From an uncultured Draconibacterium sp. (lineage in GTDB: Bacteria; Bacteroidota; Bacteroidia; Bacteroidales; Prolixibacteraceae): a DNA stretch of 64,000 nt. The notes beneath the pieces were generated by a model. The model did no database searches, was not told the origin of the DNA, and was given only the letters and a program-made list of their open reading frames with translations. Position 1 is the first letter of the stretch; each line of letters starts with the position of its first letter. Positions 59,413 through 64,000 of this stretch are shown here, piece after piece. The stretch is from NCBI RefSeq assembly GCF_913060805.1, contig NZ_CAJXTC010000030.1:1-64000 (forward strand). Reading direction: 5' to 3'. Both the position numbers and the translations under genes were made by a program.

Positions 59413-60342
59413 TTATTTCTGTTCTTTTTGGGCGGCCAGTTTTTGCTCTCTTCGGTTAGCATAGTTAAGGCTAATCAAGGAAATCGCAATAACTATCATT
59501 CCGATAATTGACGGGAAATCAGGTTTTTCGTTGCTCAATAAAATCCAGCTGAGTGCGGCCCCGGAAACGGGAATCAGAAACTTCCACACATTCAGTAACG
59601 AAACTTTTACGCCCGGCCGTTTAAGCAATGAAAACCAGATAGTAATGGCGGCTGCCGATAAAAAGCTGAGCCAGGCCAAAGCATACCAGTATTCAGGAGG
59701 AAATGGTCCCAGGTGAATGCCTTCAACAGGAATAGAAACAACGGACAGCATCAAACCACCAATAATCAGCGAAGTGGAACTTAATACTACCGGCGAAATT
59801 CCTTTTGAGTGTTTCGAAACCAGCACGTTGGCATAACCTGATACAATATTGTTAACCAGTAATATGGCAATGCCAATATATTCCAGGTAGCCACTCATCT
59901 CAACTTTTGTGCGCCCCAATGTGATAATTGCAATTCCGGCAACGCCAATTAAAATACTAAATGTTTTTAGCGGCGTCATTTTGTCGTTATTAAACGAGAA
60001 GTGAGCTACCAGTGCTATAAAAAGTGGTTGCGACCCAACGATCATTGCCGACAATGAACCGGGAAGTAAATTTAATCCGCTGTAAAACAGTGCGTATTGT
60101 GCAAATATCTGCACTACAGAAAGTAGTAGTATAAATTTCAGGTTGTGTTTTAATTCTGAAAAATAGCGTTTGGGTTTCCCAAAGTACAAAAACATAAGTA
60201 TTCCGGAAATGGTAAACCGAATGCCGGCAAACTGGAACGGAGTATGATATTCCAGCCCTATTTTTACTCCCGCAAAAGCGGTCGACCATAAAAGGCAGGC
60301 AACAATTGCCAGGAATGTTGTTGTTCGGAAAAGATTTCTCAT
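59413..60342 (-). CDS. EamA-family drug/metabolite transporter (309 aa)
   Basis: Ten membrane helices in two EamA halves. First half: TFLAIVACLLWSTAFAGVKIGLE and PFQFAGIRFTISGILMFLYFG; second half: YLEYIGIAILLVNNIVSGYANVLVSK. It exports or imports small metabolites such as amino acids; the specificity is not visible. It is the only gene of its strand here. The gap of 229 bases to maoC contains no gene. Confidence 0.9.
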   Translation of the reverse strand: MRNLFRTTTFLAIVACLLWSTAFAGVKIGLEYHTPFQFAGIRFTISGILMFLYFGKPKRYFSELKHNLKFILLLSVVQIFAQYALFYSGLNLLPGSLSAMIVGSQPLFIALVAHFSFNNDKMTPLKTFSILIGVAGIAIITLGRTKVEMSGYLEYIGIAILLVNNIVSGYANVLVSKHSKGISPVVLSSTSLIIGGLMLSVVSIPVEGIHLGPFPPEYWYALAWLSFLSAAAITIWFSLLKRPGVKVSLLNVWKFLIPVSGAALSWILLSNEKPDFPSIIGMIVIAISLISLNYANRREQKLAAQKEQK

Positions 60343-60571
60343 GCGATAAATTGAAATGCAAAGGTGACTATTTTCTGATAAAAACCGGACGAGTAAGTCT
60401 GAAATCTTTAATATAAGTTCACAGTCCTTTTAAAAATAGAACATAAAGTATTAAAATTCAGTAAGTCTTTATGAAAGCTTTATAAAATAGGGGTATTCAT
60501 CATGCTGTAAGCTGCTATTCTTGCGGAAAAAGGATTAACTTGGCACATCATTTACCAGAATTATTTTTTCA

Positions 60572-61036
60572 ATGGAAAAACGAATTATCAACAACTACGA
60601 AGAGTTTGAAGCCCTTTTGGGGCAGGTTATAGGAGTTTCAGATTATGTACAGATAACTCAGGATCAGATCGATAAGTTTGCAGATGCCACGCTTGATTAC
60701 CAGTGGATTCACACCGATCCGGAGCGTGCAGCCAAGGAGTCGCCGTTTAAAACAACCATCGCACACGGTTATTTATCGTTGTCGATGTTAACTTACCTGT
60801 GGTACAATGTTGTTGATGTACGAAATGTAAAGATGATCGTGAATTACGGTATCGAGAGTTTGCGTTTTCAGCAACCGGTAAAAGTGAACGATAAAATACG
60901 TGCAACAGTATCGTTAAACGACATTAAAAACCTGCGCGGAATTGCCAAAATTCAGGTGAAAATTGTGGTTGATATTGAAGGCGAGCGCAAACCGGCCTAC
61001 GATTGTTTGGTAAATTTCCTTTACCACTTCGAGTAA
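60572..61036 (+). CDS. MaoC-family dehydratase (154 aa)
   Basis: Hotdog hydratase 2 domain of the (R)-specific enoyl-CoA hydratase type. Motif DYVQITQDQIDKFADATLDYQWIHTDPERAAKESPFKTTIAHGYLSLSML has the Asp and His (HTDPERA) of the active site. The size is that of PhaJ-like enzymes. It has a private terminator overlapping the converging PTP gene. Confidence 0.92.
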   Translation: MEKRIINNYEEFEALLGQVIGVSDYVQITQDQIDKFADATLDYQWIHTDPERAAKESPFKTTIAHGYLSLSMLTYLWYNVVDVRNVKMIVNYGIESLRFQQPVKVNDKIRATVSLNDIKNLRGIAKIQVKIVVDIEGERKPAYDCLVNFLYHFE

Positions 61037-61054
61037 AAAAACTTCATATATATG

Positions 61055-61091
61055 AAAAGATCTTAGTGGAATTTCTACTCAGATCTTTTTG
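61055..61091 (+). terminator. Terminator after maoC
   Basis: AAAAGATCT and AGATCTTTTT make a 9-bp stem with a loop of 17 bases. The second arm lies inside the last codons of the converging phosphatase gene. Confidence 0.6.
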
Positions 61092-61560
61092 TTTCAATAT
61101 CTTCCAACAGCCCCTCGCATGCATCTTCCAACAGATCGAGGACCAGCTCAAAACCTTCTTCACCACCGTAATACGGATCAGGCACTTCATCGTAGTTCCA
61201 CTCTTTGCTAAAATCTGTCATTTTGTGCAGCTTTTGCAGGTCGCTGCCGCTGCGGGCCATACTTTTTAAGTTCTGCATGTTGCTGTCGTCCATCCCGATG
61301 ATGTAATCGAAATAATCGAAATCGGAATTTGGATCAAACTTCCTTGAAAGTGATGTTAAATTATAATCGCGACGTATGGCATGCGATTGCATCCTTTTGT
61401 CGGCAGGTTCTCCGGCATGCCATCCTGAAGTACCGGCAGAATCCACTTCGAAGTTCTTGCTTAAACCTGCTTTTTTTACAACGCCGTTAAAAACTGCCTC
61501 CGCACTTGGCGAGCGACAAATATTTCCCAGACATACGAAAAGTACTTTTGTTTTATCCAT
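61075..61560 (-). CDS. Low-molecular-weight protein tyrosine phosphatase (161 aa)
   Basis: Active-site loop VCLGNICRSPSAEAVF (Cys 10 and Arg 16) and general acid in PDPYYGG (Asp about 127). The length is normal. Such enzymes control capsule synthesis or sugar sensing. Here no tyrosine kinase or capsule gene is near. Next to aroE on the same strand but with an 84-base gap. Confidence 0.94.
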   Translation of the reverse strand: MDKTKVLFVCLGNICRSPSAEAVFNGVVKKAGLSKNFEVDSAGTSGWHAGEPADKRMQSHAIRRDYNLTSLSRKFDPNSDFDYFDYIIGMDDSNMQNLKSMARSGSDLQKLHKMTDFSKEWNYDEVPDPYYGGEEGFELVLDLLEDACEGLLEDIETKRSE

Positions 61561-61604
61561 GATTTTTAGTTGCGAGTTACGAGTCGCTGGTTTCGAGTTT
61601 TATA

Positions 61605-61640
61605 AACGCTTGAAAACTGAATACTGAGACTGATTACTGA
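61605..61640. repeat. ACTGAATACTGAGACTG-type short repeat
   Basis: AACTGAATACTGAGACTG is followed by TTACTGATTTCTTACTCC. The same family words are at 54428-54565 and 62401-62432. It occupies the gap between aroE and the phosphatase. Confidence 0.45.
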
Positions 61641-61644
61641 TTTC

Positions 61645-62394
61645 TTACTCCTCCGAGTTCCAGATTTCATAAGACTTCTTAGCCTGATTCAGCAACATTT
61701 CGTAACCGTTTTTAACAATGGCTCCTTTGACTTGTCCTTTGGCCATAAACTGCGTTACTTCAGGATTGTAAACCAAATCAAAAAGCAAATGTTTGTCAGT
61801 TATAAATTCGTAAGGAATATTCGGGAAAGTCTCAACTTTTGGATAGGTTCCTAGTGGTGTCGCATTAATGATTAAGAGGCGCTCGCTTATTAACTGCTCG
61901 TCGATGTCTTCGTAACGGATCTCATTTTCCTTCAACTCTTCAATCGAAGCCGAAATATATTCGATACCCAATTTATTGAGCACATATTTTAATGCTTTCG
62001 AAGCACCGCCTGTTCCCAAAATCAGTGCTTTTTTATGATGATCTTTTAAAAGCGGCTTCAACGAAGACTCAAAACCAAAAGTATCGGTATTAAAGCCTTT
62101 TAAATGCACACCGTTTTCAGTTCGTGTTACACGAATGGTATTAACAGCACCAATTTCTTTTGCCGAATCATTCAGTTCATTCAAATAAGGAATTACCTGT
62201 TCTTTGTATGGAATTGTAACGTTAAATCCGATCACTTCCGGATTGTCTTTTACCACATCCGGGAATTTGGTTATCGAATCGATTTCGAAATTGTCATAAG
62301 TTGAATCTATCTTGTCCGTTTCAAAACGTTCGGTAAAATAGCGTTTCGAGAATGAGTGGGTGAGTGGGTAGCCTAATAATCCGTATCTTTTCAT
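61645..62394 (-). CDS. aroE: Shikimate dehydrogenase (249 aa)
   Basis: Reduces 3-dehydroshikimate with NADPH in the aromatic amino acid pathway. Substrate motifs GLLGYPLTHSFSKRYF and NVTIPYKEQVIPY, catalytic Lys in PYKE, nucleotide loop ALILGTGGASKALKYVL. The length is short but normal for Bacteroidota. Other aro genes are not nearby. Confidence 0.94.
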   Translation of the reverse strand: MKRYGLLGYPLTHSFSKRYFTERFETDKIDSTYDNFEIDSITKFPDVVKDNPEVIGFNVTIPYKEQVIPYLNELNDSAKEIGAVNTIRVTRTENGVHLKGFNTDTFGFESSLKPLLKDHHKKALILGTGGASKALKYVLNKLGIEYISASIEELKENEIRYEDIDEQLISERLLIINATPLGTYPKVETFPNIPYEFITDKHLLFDLVYNPEVTQFMAKGQVKGAIVKNGYEMLLNQAKKSYEIWNSEE

Positions 62395-62400
62395 GTTTTG

Positions 62401-62432
62401 ATTTTTTACTGAGTACTGTAAACTGAGACTGC
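62401..62432. repeat. ACTGAGACTG-type short repeat
   Basis: TTTTTACTGAGTACTGTAA followed by ACTGAGACTGCTTAC, in the gap between aroE and the DUF368 gene. Confidence 0.4.
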
Positions 62433-63368
62433 TTACTTTTTTAGTTTCTTTCCAATTCCTTCAACAACAAAAATGAGTGCAAATCCGGCAACTGCCAATA
62501 GAATTGCTCCCAATAACCAGGCTTCGTGACCTGTAATTTGCTCGTAAGTTCCGGGTAAAATATTACGTTCTGCAATCGGTTTTAATTCGCCATGACGATC
62601 AATAATGGTTTCTGTAACTTCTTTCCATGGCCATACTTTGTTTAGCGATCCCACCATAAAACCTGCCAGAACTGCAATGGTTGTGTTGTGGTATTTTTTT
62701 AATAGCCACGACAACACATTCGAAAAAGCAATAATTCCAACTGCAGCGCCAACAAGGAAAGTGAGGATAACCGCAATGTTCATATCGCCAACTGCCGAAA
62801 GAATAAATTTGTACATGCCCAGCAGTACCAAAATAAAACTACCTGAAATACCGGGCAGAATCATGGCGCAAATGGCAATGGCTCCCGACAGAAAAATAAA
62901 CCAATAGCTGGTGTTCGCTTCGGCAGGTGTAATAACGGTAATCAGGTACGCAATTACAATTCCGGCCAAACCGCCTATAATGGTATCGGCTTTCCACCGT
63001 TTAATGGAGCGCGCCACATAAATTGCCGATGCAACAATCAGCCCGAAAAAGAACGACCACACTAAAATAGGATAGTGGTGAAGTAGGTACTCCAATCCTT
63101 TTGCCAGCGAGAAAACACTGATTCCAACTCCGATAAAAACACTGATAAGGAAAGTTCCGTTAATGGCTTTCCAGAACTCGGCAATTTTAAAACTGAGAAG
63201 AAGTTTAATTGCGGTTAAGTTGATTGATTTTATCGAGTTAATTAATTCTTCGTAAATACCCGTGATAAAGGCAATTGTTCCTCCGGAAACGCCCGGTACC
63301 ACATCGGCAGCGCCCATTCCCATTCCTTTTAATACCAGTGTAAAATAATCTTTTGCTGATCTGTTCAT
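62433..63368 (-). CDS. DUF368 membrane protein, PopT-like (311 aa)
   Basis: About eight membrane helices. Family signature at the N-terminus: FTLVLKGMGMGAADVVPGVSGGTIAFITGIYEELI, repeated in part as AICAMILPGISGSFILVLLGMYKFIL. Proteins of this family (PopT) are reported to return undecaprenyl phosphate across the inner membrane for cell-wall synthesis. The gene is next to aroE on the same strand, 38 bases apart. The PGVSGG and PGISGS pair suggests an inverted internal duplication. Confidence 0.9.
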   Translation of the reverse strand: MNRSAKDYFTLVLKGMGMGAADVVPGVSGGTIAFITGIYEELINSIKSINLTAIKLLLSFKIAEFWKAINGTFLISVFIGVGISVFSLAKGLEYLLHHYPILVWSFFFGLIVASAIYVARSIKRWKADTIIGGLAGIVIAYLITVITPAEANTSYWFIFLSGAIAICAMILPGISGSFILVLLGMYKFILSAVGDMNIAVILTFLVGAAVGIIAFSNVLSWLLKKYHNTTIAVLAGFMVGSLNKVWPWKEVTETIIDRHGELKPIAERNILPGTYEQITGHEAWLLGAILLAVAGFALIFVVEGIGKKLKK

Positions 63369-63476
63369 CTTTTTAATATTTATCGGAGTATAGGAATTTC
63401 AATAAAATATTCAACTTTAATATCAAAAGTCCTACAAACAAGCTGCTAAAATATCAAATAAAGTTTAAGGTCGGTT

Positions 63477-64000
63477 TTATAATCCGATAGAAATGGTAAC
63501 TAAAAACTGTCGTGGGCGAATGGAATAAGTATTTTTAGTTAAAGAGATATCACTATTGTAATAGCGCTTAATTTCAGAATTATTAAAAATGTTAAGCACT
63601 TCCAGTTTGTATTTGAATTTACCTTTTGTAGGTTTTAAGTGATAAGAGAAATCCGCGAAAAGATTGTTGGACTTATCCTGACCACTCTGTTTTATTGTGT
63701 AATATTCGAAAGAAAAGCCCAGTAAGTGTCTTTTTTCAGGCGTATAGAATAAGTTGCCTTTATGTTTCTGATTTGTAATTGAGATTGTGGCTTGTTGAGA
63801 GTTTTGCTTAATAAAATGTAACTGGTAGCTGTAAGCTACATCCACTTTTCTCCAGCGATTTACAGTTATTCCCGGATAAAAGGTGTAAACACTGTTTGTT
63901 AACCATCCCGGTTTCTCGTTTAGCAAATATTCTTTTTTATTACGATTGTAGTTGGCTTTAAAATCAATAGTTGCCCGCCAGTTTAGTATGTATTGGTTAA
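63477..64000 (-). CDS. Outer membrane beta-barrel protein, C-terminal fragment
   Basis: The frame is open from the window end to the stop at 63477, so this is the last 174 or so residues of a longer protein. It has the alternating pattern of a beta barrel (VDVAYSYQLHFIKQ, KHLLGFSFEYYTI-like strands, LEVLNIFNNSEI) and closes with RPRQFLVTISIGL, as in TonB-dependent receptor-like or OMP_b-brl_3 barrels. An internal TTG is not the start. The N-terminus lies beyond the window. Confidence 0.75.
   Translation of the reverse strand, partial: NQYILNWRATIDFKANYNRNKKEYLLNEKPGWLTNSVYTFYPGITVNRWRKVDVAYSYQLHFIKQNSQQATISITNQKHKGNLFYTPEKRHLLGFSFEYYTIKQSGQDKSNNLFADFSYHLKPTKGKFKYKLEVLNIFNNSEIKRYYNSDISLTKNTYSIRPRQFLVTISIGL

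Noticed and set aside
1-64000. CRISPR array, integrase-bounded island or prophage
   Set aside because: No regularly spaced repeats, no integrase, no phage structural genes were seen.

Overview
The window looks like the chromosome of a Bacteroidota bacterium, probably Marinilabiliales/Prolixibacteraceae-like. The basis is inferred: Bacteroidota-style TAnnTTTG promoter boxes, an ECF sigma / FecR / STN-plug TonB receptor set, GldF/GldG proteins, CarboxypepD_reg proteins, SPFH and CHAD proteins, and Bacteroidota-type dispersed intergenic palindromes. Two [FeFe]-hydrogenase gene sets imply an anaerobic, fermentative or facultative life. No hydrogenase maturase genes (hydE, hydF, hydG) lie in the window.

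Layout. 1-573: the end of a tRNA-Val(TAC) gene, then two decayed tRNA copies with a small GIY-YIG nuclease gene between them. 0.6-1.9 kb: a glutathione peroxidase and a small CarboxypepD_reg protein. 2.0-12.6 kb: hydrogenase locus 1. A SpoIIE-type phosphatase and a PAS protein point left. Pointing right is one long operon: DRTGG protein, RsbW-like ATPase, sensory-type hydrogenase homologue, DRTGG protein, PHP phosphoesterase, second HATPase, thioredoxin-like ferredoxin, HydB, HydA, HydC. The last three match the electron-bifurcating trimer; the first genes look like a dedicated signalling module. 12.7-15.6 kb: hydrolase, NIPSNAP protein, aldo/keto reductase. 15.9-25.8 kb: housekeeping genes (surE, lpxB, a fused gldF-gldG, dnaN, DnaQ-like exonuclease, FAH-family enzyme, thioesterase, YkgJ-like protein).

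25.9-29.1 kb: a GntR regulator, slipin and ExbB-like membrane protein operon, then a Na+/alanine symporter. 29.2-31.4 kb: four tandem paralogous five-helix membrane proteins ending in an XRE regulator, behind a promoter carrying repeated GTAAAG boxes. 31.5-34.0 kb: an exo/endonuclease-phosphatase-like protein, an esterase and Ogt. 34.1-37.6 kb: hydrogenase locus 2 (NuoE-, NuoF- and HydA-like), simpler than locus 1 and with an altered H-cluster motif (TSCSPGW). 38-45.3 kb: an apparently inactive alkaline-phosphatase-fold protein, an Asn-rich lipoprotein, and the ECF sigma / FecR / TonB receptor trio. 45.4-50.8 kb: NmrA-like reductase, YgiD-like dioxygenase, YceI, an NTF2-like protein, a Crp/Fnr regulator, DUF1697 and CHAD proteins. 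50.9-58.3 kb: a TetR-controlled efflux operon (TolC, HlyD, two ABC ATPases, two ABC-2 permeases) interrupted by a four-helix-bundle gene. 58.4-64 kb: DUF1080 lipoprotein, EamA transporter, MaoC protein, protein tyrosine phosphatase, aroE, a DUF368 protein and the C-terminus of an outer-membrane barrel protein.

How it fits together. Locus 1 probably couples NADH plus reduced ferredoxin to H2, and its upstream genes probably sense H2 or redox state and pass it on by phosphorylation. Locus 2 lacks the extra iron-sulfur domains of the bifurcating NuoF-type subunit and may be a simpler NADH-linked enzyme. The strongest candidates for undescribed biology are the locus 1 signalling module, the four-paralogue/XRE operon, the pseudo-phosphatase, and the TSCSPGW hydrogenase. 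All assignments come from reading the sequence; no database search was run.
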